This document shows, in pieces, positions 13,119-25,466 of a DNA stretch of 64,000 nt; positions within the stretch are counted from its first letter, which is position 1; the number at the start of each line of letters is the position of its first letter. Source of the stretch: Oenanthe sinensis. Its lineage: Eukaryota > Streptophyta > Magnoliopsida > Apiales > Apiaceae. A model generated the notes under the pieces. The model saw only the letters and a program-made list of their open reading frames with translations. It was not told where the DNA came from and searched no databases. The position numbers were made by a program, and so were the translations under genes. Location of the stretch: positions 41,945,501-42,009,500 of the forward strand of contig CM053813.1 of the NCBI GenBank assembly GCA_028671895.1, given 5' to 3'.

Positions 13119-13570
13119 CTATACTTAAAATCAATGTTTGGTCCCTTATTTTCTAATATAATAAGCCAGGAATCTTTGTAGCCTCTTGCAGTCACTAACG
13201 GCTTAACTATAGAAAAATAATACTAACCGTTAGGTTTTTAGTTGACCGTTGAATCTTCTTTTTATATTATATTTATTAATATTATATTATATTCAAATTA
13301 ATTATAACTTAAATTTTATATTATAAGAATCTTATTATAATATAATATTTATGTAACATACTTAATACAATTTACTAATACTTCTCAATTTCATAATTTA
13401 AACTTTTTAATTCATTTAAAATTAAAATTTATTAATTAAATTTGATGAATATTATAATATTTTTATTCATTTATCCATATTAAATTTTTACATAAAATTC
13501 TATTAAATTAAAAATATAATTTTATTTAATATATTAAAAAAAAATCTTTGCATCGCACCAATTATAAATG
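13119..13570 (+). mobile_element. Helitron-like fragment
   Basis: It begins tctatacttaaaatc, like the 5' end of the Helitrons described below. It ends near a decayed hairpin (tgcatcgcac) and shares the attcatttaaaat / ttaattaaat internal phrases with the element at 33510-34614. The ends are degenerate. Confidence 0.4.
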
Positions 13571-14082
13571 AGTAATTCTTAAAATAAATAAACCCAAACG
13601 GGGATTATGTCTTGAACAAATTGAACCTCGATTACCACAATAAATTGAGGATAGGTTCGTTTTCTTTTTCCTTTCTATAAAATATAAAATTTATCATATA
13701 ATGATATAATAATAAAATAACAACTAAGAAACAAATATGTTATTAACAAAACTTCTTAGATAGCGAGGAATTTTGTATTGCTTACCTTCCAAAATATTGA
13801 CAAATATATAAAAAAGAAGAAGTAGAGTACTTTAAATCAATCTCAATTTGTAATAAACAAATATAAATAAAGAAATTAATGAATAAATATAAGTTATTAA
13901 AAGAATATAAATTTATTGTTTGCGTGACTGGTGAGGCACTTTCTTCATCCTTTATCCGTTATCTCAACCGTGAATGAACCAGAAAATGAAGTAACGCCAA
14001 ATTTTTCGGTGTTCCCAACTTTTTATATAACAGAGGTGCATATACATTCAATGTTGTGTTTAAGAAAAAGATATAAATTACA

Positions 14083-15356
14083 TCAACTGCTAAAAAAATC
14101 AAAGAATTCATCTAGCAATTCACCTATTTCTTCAAAACATTCATCTAGCAATTCACCTGTTTCTTCAACACATTCATCTAGCAATTCACCTGTTTCTTCA
14201 ACACATTCATCTAGAAATTGCCCTGTTTCTTCAAAACATTCATCAACAAATTTTGAAATACTCTCACCCGGAAAAATCATTTCCTGCATCAATCCAACTC
14301 GAAGCATGTACTGAAAATCATCTAAACTCTCTACTTCCTCTTCTTTACACAAGTCTTTCCCATTCACAATCAGCTTAGGATACCTCACCTTGTCATAATC
14401 CATTAGCTCTAACATATACTTTGGCTCTTTTGAACAATTCCTCTCCTCGAATACAACATTCCCGGACGCTAGAACTTTTTTTAATTTTACCGATTTTGTC
14501 CTCAGAGGGCTATTGCAAGCAATAGTTGTGTACATAATTACCTTGTCCTTGGATGGATCACGTGTCGGGGATTGCAATGCAACTTGCAATTCTGGGAACT
14601 TGGCAGCCAAATTTTCCCCAAAATCTTTGACAACTCCTCGGATGAAAATGCTATGCTGCCTGGAAGTGATATACAAAGGAAACACCTTATTATTCAAGCT
14701 CTGGCACATATTTGTACATTTTCCAACTTCTGACTAATGAGTCTATCATGATAAACTGATTTGTATATGATTTATGAATTAATTAATAATAGAAACATAA
14801 ACAACAATATTTTGGACAAATGATCATCACTTTGCATAAGAATGCGCCAAGTAAAGAACTGTATTATGTATATTGAAAGAAATATTAAATTCATTCAGAA
14901 ACCTTACCCCTCTACATGCTTTCCAAGAATATTACCAACTTCAAAGAGAGCTTGTCTCCACTTCTCCACCTTGCTGCCATGCCTTTCCCTATGCTTTTCA
15001 AGTGCACTGCCATATTTTCCGAGCTGGTGTTTGATATCTTGGGTTCTAACATCATAAAAGATTGGCATAATAAAATACCTAGAGTTGTTGTTGCGTTCAA
15101 GGATGAGTACAAGTTCATCAAGACACCACGTAGAATAAGCATAATCTGGGGAGAATATAATTATGGCACTCATAGACTTTTTGATCCCGTCTTTGATTGT
15201 TGAATGTACTTCATCTCCAACTCGTATTTTGCTTTTGTCCATGAAAGCTACAAATCCTTGGGCTTTCAGTGCCTCGTACAAGAAGCATGTAAATTTGTCG
15301 CGTGTTTCACCTCTAAAGCTCAAGAAGACATGATAAAATTCGTCTTGTTTAGACAT
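14083..15356 (-). CDS. TIR-glutaredoxin-like fusion protein, copy 2 (repeat tail)
   Basis: Exons 14908-15356 and 14083-14659 join in frame (1026 nt, 341 aa). The TIR domain covers residues 1-149: FLSFRGETRDKF, BB-loop region IRVGDEV, STWCLDEL with Glu81, and Cys24-Phe25 in place of Ser-His. The glutaredoxin-like domain (about 188-275) keeps a cis-proline in RYPKLIVNGKDLC but has only one Cys (198) at the active-site loop. The second glycine-region residue is Lys (CKEEEVE) where the other copies have Gly, which weakens the expected glutathione-binding turn. The tail (about 288-341) is a run of 11-residue acidic repeats of the form LLDECVEETGE, absent from the other three proteins. The 248-bp intron has the same stop-creating donor. 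Exon, intron and 5' flank are closest to copy 1. Confidence 0.82.
14103..14253. repeat. 33-bp coding tandem repeat, about 4.5 units
   Basis: The 33-bp unit, which contains cattcatctagcaattcacc, encodes the LLDECVEETGE repeats of TIR-GRX copy 2. Units differ by a few bases and all keep the frame. A related piece without amplification lies at about 29560-29610. Confidence 0.9.
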
Positions 15357-15845
15357 GAGATTTAGCAAGGCCAGCCCTAAACTTTATCAAATCAATTTAT
15401 GACCACTAAGATGCAAATCGAATCAACTAATAAGCAAGCTTGCAGAGCTTAATTATTGGATTACAAACAGTCGCGAGTGTGTTTTGATTGTGAGCTCGAT
15501 CTATCAACTAGTAAGTCATTAGTTAGATACTTATATGCTGTCAGTCCATACAAGATTCTTGTGGCGCAAGTTCACATAAAACAAACGATGCCGGTTTCTT
15601 GTGAATTTCTTATTTTAGATGATGGCCGCCGGTCCCCTTTCCAACTATTTTCTGTACTTAGTATCTAAAACATCTTACACGCATATTTTTAAGAATCTTT
15701 CAAACATAATCATCTAAACCTTGATACTTGCAATATCACGCGCAGGAAACACGCATTAATCCTCCATGGTTTCTTTGACATTTCTTCTATTTTAATTCAT
15801 TCTTTAATAGTTATTTCCAAAAAAATTATATTTCTAAGATCCCCT

Positions 15846-16410
15846 CCCTCCATCCCATTTTGTATGATCTTTATTTTGTTGGGACGTCCCAAAAAAAATG
15901 AGCCTACTATACTTACTATTTTTTAACACTACTTTTCACTATTATATCCACTACTTCTCCACTTTATATTCCTTTTTTTTATTAAATAAATATTATTACA
16001 CCCACTACTTTACGCCAATATCTTCAAATCTATTACTCCCTCCGTTCCATAAAAATTAACGGTTTACAAAAATTAAAAGTCAAGCTGATTTAACTTTTGA
16101 CTATTTATTAATAATTATTATTAGAAATAAAAAATATGAAAAATATATCATTAAAAAATATATTACATTAACTATTACAGTTAATTTTTATTTTTGTAAA
16201 AATATAAATCAGTAATATTTAATAAGTGGTCAAAATTAAATAAGTTTGACTTTTATTTTTTATAAAGCGTCACTTTTTGCGGAACGGAGGGAGTATTAAA
16301 TATTGATAGGTCCCACTATTTTACCCGCTTTTCAACTAATTTTACTCTTTTTTTACTATCTTTTCTTAATCTCCACGAAAATCAAACAAACTCACATAAA
16401 ATGGGACGGT
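15846..16410. mobile_element. Older Stowaway-like MITE carrying a nested Stowaway
   Basis: The left end ctccatcccattttgtatg and the inverse complement of the right end (accgtcccattttatgtga) match. The inner part is interrupted by the Stowaway at 16036-16293. The outer ends are diverged, so coordinates are approximate. Confidence 0.6.
16036..16293. mobile_element. Stowaway MITE (nested)
   Basis: Near-perfect termini (left ctccctccgttcc, right ggaacggagggag) with TA on both sides. About 258 bp and non-coding. It lies inside the older element at 15846-16410. Confidence 0.88.
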
Positions 16411-16565
16411 TTGGTTTAATTAATTAACATGGTGTTATTTTTCTAGAACAATATTTTTATATATATACCATTTGTCCGGTTAATTATTACCCTCCTAAAA
16501 CAAGAACACAATCATTAGCAAAATGTTGCAATGTAATTGATATAAGATTAATTTTTTAAATTTTA

Positions 16566-16777
16566 TTCCCTCCGTCAAATTAACTAATATTTAATTGTAA
16601 TTTAAAAATAATATATAATTAAAAAAATTAAAATTTTATATTATTCGAAGGTATATATAATCTATTTTAAAATATATTCTTTAGTTTTTATAAATTATAA
16701 AAGAATAATTTGTAATAAAAAATTAATCAATTTAATCAAAAAAAATCAAAATGAAATCTAATTCGGGACGGATGGAG
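16566..16777. mobile_element. Stowaway MITE
   Basis: The left end ttccctccgtc and right end gggacggatggag are inverted and flanked by TA on both sides. About 212 bp and non-coding. Confidence 0.8.
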
Positions 16778-18841
16778 TAATTGCGTGGATATAATCTAGT
16801 TTAAACTATTGGTAATCTTACAAATCTATATTTAAAAATTAGTAATTTCTTGAGTTGCTGCAGCTATTTGGCATCTTTACTTTTCTTGAGAGTGATTGCC
16901 CTAGATCAAGAATATATTTTACACCTTGTTATATATCCATGTATAGATTAAATTATACAGTTTGCAATCTGTTGATAATATATATATATGACCTGAAACC
17001 CGAGAGATACACACGCTGTTTGAGTTTAAAATACTCTTGGATGGTTGAAAAATTAAGAATCAGTGCTGTTATTTTCTGTGAAATGGACCCTTCATTACAG
17101 CAAAACTGTTTGAGTATAGGTAGCTGATGGGTAAGCTGAATGAAGCCTTCGTGTATTTTGTCTCGAGTAAAATGACAATCAATTTTAATTTTTTATGTTA
17201 ATTTGACAATCAATTTTTGAATCAATATTATTTGGGTGATTCACACGTAAAGCACACGTAAATTATTTGGGTGAGAGTTGTTGAAGATATCACATCCAAA
17301 CCTTCAAGCACAAGGATCTCTGATGTGTTCTAAAACGGGAGAAGAAAAAATTAAGGGTAGTATTTAATATTATTTTTTAGCCCCCACTCAAATTAAAATG
17401 TATCCCCTCAAAATTTTTATAGTCTATGTTAATTTAAAATACTTAAAATTTATATAGTATAATATTAAAAAAAATAAGAAATTAAAAATATATGTAATAA
17501 AATAAAATATTGTAATTGGCATAAAAAGCTATTTAATTATAAATTTTGAATATATTACAATACTAGTAAATCTAATCTTGTTGTCTTTTTAATTACATAT
17601 AATATAATTGCTTTCACTTATTCATTTTACTTTCTCTTTGTCCGGAGTCATCAAAATGTTTAAGTATAGAAGAAAGTATATACAAATTTTGAAAGTAGTA
17701 GTAATCTGTAAATTGATCTAAAAATCTCATTAATATTAAATCAATTAGTAAGTATATTTAAATTGATAAATTTGTAATAATTACGCTATATAAACTAAAT
17801 AAATTTTTGGTTGAGAGTGGTTTCCAAATCCCATAAAAAAATGTTAAATTTAAAAAAATAAAGACGAGTTTGCAAGAATTTTTTCAACTCTGAATATTGT
17901 GAAAATTAAATTACGCATATAAAATGGATTAATAATTATTTAGTGACATGATTAAAAAAAATTATTTAGTGACATACATAGAATTCGTTCGGTGTATAAA
18001 AGGTAATTTAATTTTATAAGATTTTAATATATAAAAACCTGAAAGATGAATTTTCATGTTAAAATATTGATTTTAATATAATAATTTTTAGTATATATAT
18101 ATATTTTAAAATTAGCCCCCATAATAATATTTTTCTGCGTACGCGACTTTCGTCAAACAAAATGTGTTGGCATGAGGTCTTCTCTACGATGTCATTGTTC
18201 TTTTAGTGCGGTGCTTTAGGCAGACAATGATCTACTTAATTGCTTGAAATGATTCTTTGTATGGGAATTAAGTACATTGATAATATATAAAATTTCCCTA
18301 TATTTCATTTTATCTTAGAAATGATGCTCGATACGGAGTATATATATATATATATATATATCATAATTTCTTGTTCATTTTTTTCGTAATTGCTCTATCG
18401 AGTTCATGTAGTCACTAGACACACTACCAGATTTTGTTAGTTTAAGCCTCATTTTGTTTCTTATTTGTTGGTGATGTCAAATTAGTTGATTTAATAGTGT
18501 TATGGAAGAAATATTATGAAACTTTGGGTCTAATTTAATTTTATATGTCTATTCTATCTTTTCTAGAATTGAAATTTGTAAGATCAACTTTTGTATTTAA
18601 TATTATTATTATTGATGATATATTAAGAGTTGGATTTTGTATACAAAGTATAAGTTTTAGTTTTGTAGGTCGGGGAGGAAATGTTTCTCCCATTTACTTG
18701 CTAAATTGGCTAGCTCTTAATGTTAAAGTAAGACGGGGATGCTAACTCATTGTATTAGTTTAGCGGTAACATCTGACTTAACTCCTCCTGATACAGATAC
18801 ATCAGGTAATTTTAATTTTCTTTTATAGTTTTATAGTATTA
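16778..18841. other. AT-rich spacer
   Basis: There is no supported gene. A short AT microsatellite lies at about 18339-18360. Open frames here are short and resemble nothing recognised. Confidence 0.5.
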
Positions 18842-19587
18842 CTAGCTTATATCCCGTGCGATGCACGGATGAATTTTTTTAGTTTTTTAATATTTTTATT
18901 TTAATATTTTTTAATGATTTGAATTTATTTGTATTTGTATAATAATAATTTAAATTTTATTTAATATTATATGCATATGTTTTTATATAATTTATTTGTA
19001 TTTATATTTTAATAGGATAAATTTTGTTTGTTTTGTATAGAGATATATTTTACTTAGGAGATTAATGTGAGATATTTTAGTTAGAAGATTAATATGAGAT
19101 TGTATTTTAGTTAGAAGATTAATATTTTAAAATTAGGCCCAATAATTAATCAATTATCCGGCCCAAATATCGACCGACTACTAAACTTTCAATGTTCTCA
19201 TAAATTTTAATGATATATTAAATTAAAATTATATGATAGACTTTAATGATATATTAAATAAAAATTATAGGATAAGTGAGATTCGTAAAATAAAAAATAT
19301 AATTTAAATATAATATAATATTATCATATCAACAGAATTATATTCTTATATAAAAGTAATGTTTATATTCTTTAGAATTATAATGTTTATGAATTGTTTG
19401 CATAAAAGGAGGACTACTGGTGTTAGAATTGTATGTATGACTATACTTTTTTAAAATTTAACGGTTAAGATTGCTTCTATGGTTCACTTAAAATTAGACG
19501 GTCAAGATCTTTTCTATGGTTCACGCAGTACCAAACCAACCGACGATCAAAACTTTTAATCTTTCGTCTTTAATAATATAGTATAGA
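18842..19587 (-). mobile_element. Non-autonomous Helitron
   Basis: On the minus strand it begins TCTATACTATATTATTAAAG and ends with the hairpin CCGTGCATCGCACGG, followed about ten bases later by CTAG. It sits between host A and T. These are the Helitron 5'-TC, 3'-hairpin and CTRR hallmarks. It is about 746 bp, with no Rep/helicase coding. Confidence 0.85.
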
Positions 19588-20391
19588 TATCTGCTTTAAA
19601 AATAAATACATAATTAACAAACTAATTTTGTTAACCAAATTTATAAAGATTATCAGTAATAAGATATTATTGTTGGACAAAATTTAAAGGAAAAATATAG
19701 AATATAATGTGACAAAGCTAAGATAGAAGAATTGCCAAATATATACCAAGAGAATTAAGTACGTAGACCAGGTACACTTCTATAAGCAAAAACAGAAAAA
19801 CTACACAAGCCTAACAGCACCAACGCAGTAGAATAAGTAATTATAAACCAATTGAAAAAATCAACTACGTACATTCACACAAACACGTCCTAGCTATTGC
19901 ATAATACACTATCAAGAACTTGGATCTTGATTTTAATTTGAAGTATCATAAATCAACCAGGTTCTCGTTTACACAACATTTATATAATCATCTCCAACTG
20001 AAAAGATCGAAAAGAATATTGTATATACAACATTTAACGGAAAAATAATATCAAGATCGAATAAGGTTCAGTGAATAAAATTTTCATTTCCAATTGCTCA
20101 TCAAGCCTAAACATGTGAAACTAAAATTAATATTGTAATATCTGAAACTAAACATATCCTACATTCCTGCACTGCATACACGTGCATGTGACATGTAAAG
20201 AAGGCTCATATCAAGAAATTAATAAGAATAAGCTAGCTAGAATATATGGCTACTGATCATGATGAAATATATCTATATAATGAATGATTTTTCTAAATTT
20301 ATGTATGTGTATGTGTGAAGAATCTTGAATCTTGAATCTTGAGTGTTGAGTCTTGAATATTCTTGCATTTTGATACGAAAAGACTCGAAAA

Positions 20392-20955
20392 TCAAACTTG
20401 TGGAGGAGGGTTTCCACGGCCAGGATTAATATAACCACCGACAAAGAGATTCAACTGCAGTGAAGTGCGTCGGCTAACTCTTTCTTGAAGTTCGGTGCTG
20501 AAAGCAGGAGACCGATCGAGCACATAGCGAAAGTAAACACGGAGATGAAGTTCAGGAATTTGATCTATGGTGAACGAGTGCACCGCATTCGACAATCTTG
20601 AATAAAAAGGGTGATCAATAGAGAAGCGTTGGCGAAAAAGATCCATGAATTGAATGCAGAAACACATCATCACCACTTTCCATAGTTTAGCATTTCGAAC
20701 AGCAGGGGTGCTTGGGTGCAAGATGGCGTTGCTTTGGTCTTGCATGAATGTGAAATAGACTTGGAATAAATCTCGATGTTGAGTTCCAAACACATCATTG
20801 ATCATTGTGTATCGGGCTAAAGAATTCAAGTTGCGGTTGTGATCAAGATATGTTGATACATCGTAGAATGCATTCATCCTGGCTGGGTCGTTGACCAATC
20901 TATCTTGGACCACCCCTCTAACGTAAAAGTACGTTTCCCTTTCAAGATAGTTCAT
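20392..20955 (-). CDS. Small two-repeat PAH-like (SIN3-type) protein, copy A
   Basis: An intronless frame of 187 aa, starting at the MNYLERETYF methionine. The frame runs 57 bases further upstream, but only this start is shared with copy B. I see two helical repeats of the pattern of paired amphipathic helices. Residues 6-75 have YVRGVVQDRL, PARMNAFYDV, then FGTQHRDLFQVYFTFM. Residues 95-165 have FMDLFRQRFS, HPFYSRLSNAV, then RSPAFSTELQERV. PAH domains in SIN3-like co-repressors bind transcription factors; a small protein with only PAH units could act as a competitor. The family call is pattern recognition, not a database match. The tail is Pro/Gly-rich. No signal peptide, no membrane segment. 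It could instead be an unrelated lineage-specific protein. Confidence 0.6.
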   Translation of the reverse strand: MNYLERETYFYVRGVVQDRLVNDPARMNAFYDVSTYLDHNRNLNSLARYTMINDVFGTQHRDLFQVYFTFMQDQSNAILHPSTPAVRNAKLWKVVMMCFCIQFMDLFRQRFSIDHPFYSRLSNAVHSFTIDQIPELHLRVYFRYVLDRSPAFSTELQERVSRRTSLQLNLFVGGYINPGRGNPPPQV

Positions 20956-21009
20956 TGTGCCCAAGTATCTAGTGATATATTGTGTAAAGCGAGACAGAAA
21001 AAGGTAATG

Positions 21010-21540
21010 CAAAGAACCAGAGTGCAGAGACAGATACGATGTCCCAAGAACCTAAGATAGGATATGATATTTCAAGAACACAAGATGAGAGAGAGAGAGA
21101 GAGAGACTGAAACAGCTGGTAAGCAAAGGAATAGAGAGCAGAATCAGATTTAATATGCCGAGACCCTAAGATATGATATTTCAAGAACACAAAATATGAG
21201 AGAGAGAGAGAGGGAGATGATATGAGATGATATGCCAAAACTAGTAACAACTCTTATATATAGAGATATATTATGTAATGCGAGATAGAAACAGGTAAAC
21301 CAAATAACCAGAGAGCAGAAACAGATTTGACGTGTCAAGAACCTAAGATATTTCAAGAACACAAGATGAGAGAGAGAGAGAGCTGGTAAGCAAAGAAATA
21401 GAGAGCAGAAACAGATATAATATGTCAAGAACCTAAGATATGATATTTCAAGAACACAAAATGAGAGAGGGGGAGGGAGAGAGAGAGAGAGGAGGAAGGG
21501 AGATGAGATGCAAAACTAATAAAGAGAGAGATAGAGAGAG
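21010..21540. repeat. Tandem GA-rich leader repeats, gene A
   Basis: Units of roughly 110-160 bp recur about four times. Each carries aacctaagatatgatatttc and an aagaacacaa phrase followed by a (GA)n run. They lie between the start codon of PAH-like gene A and its putative TATA box, so they would be transcribed as a CU-rich 5' leader. Gene B has fewer units (27560-27900). Confidence 0.75.
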
Positions 21541-21567
21541 ATGGGACGCCAAAAGTAACAACAACCC

Positions 21568-21577
21568 ATATATATAG
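21568..21577 (-). promoter_or_regulatory. Putative TATA box of PAH-like gene A
   Basis: The minus strand reads CTATATATATG at the border of the GA-repeat leader. The equivalent place in the duplicate (27929-27936) reads CTATAAAT. The shared position supports a core promoter about 600 bp upstream of the ATG. Confidence 0.5.
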
Positions 21578-21889
21578 AGATGTAAAATTATATATGGACG
21601 TGTGTGTATCAGTGTATGTATTGCGATATTGAACTGAAACGGAATCTGGAAAGTTCTAGAACGGAATCTTGATGCGAGTAGTGATATATATCTTGTGTAT
21701 TGTGCATGGGTCTTATCACGACTAACTATGTGACCCATGCACAGTGTACATATATTATTTTAAAATATATTTTTTAATTTTTAAAAATTATAAAAAAATA
21801 ATTTTTAATTGTTAATCATAAAAAGTCCAAAAAATACATATAAATAGGGACGGACGGAGTACTTATCTGTGAGAAATGCTAGGTGCACA

Positions 21890-22390
21890 ACAGAAAATTT
21901 GCATAGAAAGACGTGGAATTGCACTATTTGTAGCATTGTTTGTTTCCACGTCATTAAGATTCCGCATCATTTGTAAGATCTCTTCTAATTTTCCATCAAA
22001 CTTCGCATCTTGTTCAGTAATTCTATGATCGATCGAGATGAAATGATCATTGATGGATCGAAATTGATCAGTGATCTGTTCCTCCATACCCAGAGAAGAT
22101 GAACGTCATGTTTGGGATGCCAGAATATCAATTGAATAGGGTCGACAGATCTAATACCATTGATGCAGTATGCTAACTACACTAGAATGAATATGAATGA
22201 ATATGTAAACTAAGAGATCAGTATGCTTAATTACACTATAATGAATATGAATGGATATGTAAATTAAGAGATCGATGGTTATAGAATAGAGAGATAGAAA
22301 CTTATGGAAGAAGATGAGAAATTAAAGGAGATGAGAGAGATAGAGATCAGGAGAGACAAGAAAAAAACGATTCTTACTTTAAATTTATAA
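21890..22390 (-). mobile_element. LTR retroelement fragment: LTR end, primer site, gag start
   Basis: On the minus strand, part of an LTR (above 22161, ending ..tgcatca) is followed at once by TGGTATTAGATCTG, a primer-binding site of the initiator-Met tRNA type. An ATG at 22087 then opens MEEQITDQFRSINDHF and related charged, gag-like residues. The frame runs out at the Mutator-like terminus. The LTR part contains a diverged tandem duplication of about 60 bp (22167-22275). Confidence 0.6.
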
Positions 22391-22634
22391 ATTATAATAA
22401 CAGATTCATGCCATACTTGCTTTTCTTAAAAATTACTAATACAAAATTAAATTAAACTAATATAAATGAACAAAATTTTCAGAAGTTTAAAATTTTAAAC
22501 ACCCGCTTCATTAATCTTTTTCTTCCTTGATTTTAAAAATAAGAACATAACAGACTCACATATATTCTAACAAGTTGTTTTGGATCAGTAACACAACTCC
22601 ATTTTTGATTGGGAAAAGTTAATTAACATATATT

Positions 22635-22720
22635 TTATAAGAGCACGGTTGGATAGCCCAAGTGGTTGAGGGTTTATCCTCTGTTGTCCCAGGTCCTGGG
22701 TTCGATCCTGCCATATACTG
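22635..22720 (+). mobile_element. tRNA-derived SINE fragment
   Basis: A-box-like tagcccaagtggtt and B-box-like gggttcgatcc lie about 40 bp apart, preceded by gagcacggttgg. Related copies lie at 38055-38120 (tagcccaagtggtt, gggttcaaatcc) and at 45285-45350 (gagcacgattagatag, ggttcaattc). It cannot fold as an intact tRNA. Confidence 0.5.
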
Positions 22721-23654
22721 GAGCACAAGGAAATTGTTACTAGATAGTATAAATCATTTTTATTACCAAGTAAAAGCATTAGCTTCAAATTTTTTAAAGA
22801 ATTAATTAGATTATTCTTTAATTTCACTTATGATTATAACAAATGAAAATTTTAAATAATCCAATATACTAAAATGTAACATAAGTTAAGAATATAACAT
22901 CAATTATAATTTACTTGTTAAGTATATTATATTCATATTAATTACGCATTTAAAAATACAAAATTATTTTTTTTAATTAAAATTTTATTATAATATGAAA
23001 AAATATAATATAAATCGTATTAGAAAATTAAATCAAAACTAAATAATAAGTAAAAGTAAAATTAATTTAAATCATGCTTAAAGTAATCATAAACATGTAT
23101 AGTGACCCACAACTCTAATAATGATAGGTGTAGGTGGCAATTCTACGTCTTTTTGTGCAAATTTTCAGTAGCCCTTTCTGTCCACCTAGCATTTCTCCTT
23201 GGCTATTATACATTTGCATACAAATTGATTACCTGCTTGGGTTGAATTTTATTTTATCATATTTTAATATTTAATATGGAAAAGGGCATTACATACATTA
23301 TTATGTTATATGTTATAGTGTATGTAAAAAAATTATTCATATTATTTTGTGTGCATTTGTAAAGATATAATGAAAGATTTATATGTTTTGAAAATATATA
23401 ATAGTATAATTATTAGTTGCTTAACAATGATTTTGTAGGATAGGAATGTATAAAATACCAATCTTGTGGGTTTATTGTTTTTAATGATAGCTGATTGAAC
23501 AGATGGTCATAAGGGTAAATATCAATAAGTAGTTTTAAGTAATAATATAAACAAACATTTGAAATTAAGATTTATGTATATTGTAGCCATATTTCTACGT
23601 ACATAACAATTTAAATTTAAAATATATATATATATATTGTAGTCATATTTCTAT

Positions 23655-25466
23655 CACTACAAGAAAAATGGTTAAAATTGATTGCACAAAATTGACTGAC
23701 AAAAAATTGAGGGTTAAAATCTACAATAAATAATCGGTCGGTGAGTTGCAAAGAATAGAAACGACGTTGTTATGATGACGTGAACGACAATAAAACCAAC
23801 CAATGTTCCATGGTCGATTTTGACTCTGACATGACAAGAGTAAAACCGACCGTTTTGTAGATGTCAGATTTATGACATACAGAAAATATTATTAAAATAA
23901 TTTAAATTAAAATTTGTATATTGTAATAGATAAAATGATGCCGTTTTGTTTTTGAAAATATAACCAATCGAGTGGCAGTTGGTTTTAATAGTTACTTTTT
24001 TTTTAATTATAAGTGTAAGCTTTCATCATTTAAAAAAAGAGTAAAGTTAAGTTAGAAAGTTGAAGAACACAAAGAAGATATAAATTAAGTAGTAGAAATC
24101 AAGAAGAGATATATATATAATGTAAGATTTCACTTTAAATATATTTTCTATAGTATATATATATGTATGTATATATTGGGTTCATAATTCTATATAAATG
24201 CATGTGTATTTATAATTATTGTTTGATCTTTTAATACTTTGTTTGCATGCTAAATTATTGTTTATAATATATATTTATGTAAATGACAAACAATGATCGA
24301 AATTGGATATGTAACCGATTATAAAGTGATAAAATTTCTCTAACTCTCGGATATAAATATGGTGTAGAATATTTTTTAGATTTTGTAAGTAAGTTATTGG
24401 CATAAGGCCATAAGTTAATCTAACATATTTATCGTTCAACAATGGGTAAATATATTTTATGTCAAATATATATATCGAAATTTGTTTGAAAGATTAAAAA
24501 AATTGAATTCATGCCTGCAAGATAGTTATGCAATAAGGATTATTAGGTATATCATTAAATATGGTAAACAAATTTTTCACGGAACACATATACATGAGCA
24601 ATAGTAGATACTATGTATTTAAAAAATAATATCAAATTCTCTTAAATGAGATGACATGACATTTGCTTGTTTTAATTTGTGAGCATATATATTTATGTGG
24701 AGGCTATCATATTATTATTGAAATTGAAAAGTTATCCATTATATACGTGAAAATTCAAAATTTGAGATATTTTATAGATACCTAATATTCATCTATATAA
24801 ATTGTAATGAAGAAGGATATGAGGGTTTAAGTTTGGTAAGCAATTGTTTCTTTTGACATTTTTTTGGACATTTTTGCCTCCCTTTTTACTGTCTTCGTTC
24901 CTTCTCGTATTTAGGTGCAACAGAAGTGCTTGGTTGAGTGAGGATTCTGTTCATGACATTTTAGTTTAGGAAAAATAATTTTGAAGATACTTAATTAGTT
25001 TTCCTTGATCATATTTAATGGGCTGTTCTGAAAGTATTTCATCGCTTAACTCAGTGTTCATTGTAGTATATTTTCTTGAAATTATTTTAATATTTTCATT
25101 CGACAATAAAAATATTACTGTATTTTGTATGTTTTTCCCTCGAAGATCAATAAATCTTCTAGAAAAAAAATTTGGTCGCCTTCATTGATAGCATATTAGA
25201 ACAATATTTTAGAGATAATAAATGGTTAGTACTCTAATATAATCTATAATGTAAGTAAAAATGGTCAATCGAAAAAAGCACATAAGAAACCAAAAAAATC
25301 GCTTATAAATGATAATCATTTATGACCGATGGATCAGAAGTGACCAGGTTTTAAACGACCGAAGGTATTATTGGTCGGTCAGTGATTATTATTATTATCA
25401 TTTCAAACCTGTCATTTGTAATTATTATTTTTTTTTATCGTTTATGACCCCTTTTTTCCTATAGTG
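23655..25466. mobile_element. Non-autonomous CACTA element
   Basis: Starts CACTACAAGAAAAATGG and ends cttttttcctatagtg, the inverted CACTA termini. The subterminal regions carry many ggtcggt / accgac motifs in both orientations (for example 23735-23745, 23845-23855, 25370-25380). It is about 1.8 kb with no transposase frame. The flanking 3-mers (tat, ata) are not an exact duplication. Confidence 0.85.

Larger units (their letters stand above)
19640..21725. repeat. Duplicated segment A (with PAH-like gene A)
   Basis: It is collinear with 26000-28050 over about 2 kb, including 3' flank, gene, GA-rich leader and TATA region. Both copies share the same left phrases (aaatatagaatataatgt) and right phrases (cttatcacgact). 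Differences are point changes, different numbers of leader repeats, and a 207-bp insertion in segment B. Confidence 0.88.
21871..23197. mobile_element. Mutator-like TIR element carrying a retroelement fragment
   Basis: Terminal inverted repeats of about 60 bp: left gagaaatgctaggtgcac, right cacctagcatttctc, continuing inward through an acgtggaattgc / gcaattctacgt pair. The flanking 9-mers cttatctgt and cttggctat agree at 6 of 9 bases, consistent with an old 9-bp target duplication. It encodes no transposase. Inside lie a retroelement 5' end (21890-22390) and a tRNA-like SINE piece (22635-22720). Confidence 0.7.

Noticed and set aside
20969..21738. Three Ser/Leu-rich minus-strand frames upstream of PAH-like gene A
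   Set aside because: They are readings through the GA/CT tandem leader; starts and sequences are not shared with segment B.
22635..22720. A tRNA gene
   Set aside because: A- and B-box-like motifs are present but no cloverleaf with acceptor and anticodon stems can be drawn; similar decayed pieces elsewhere mark it as a SINE.
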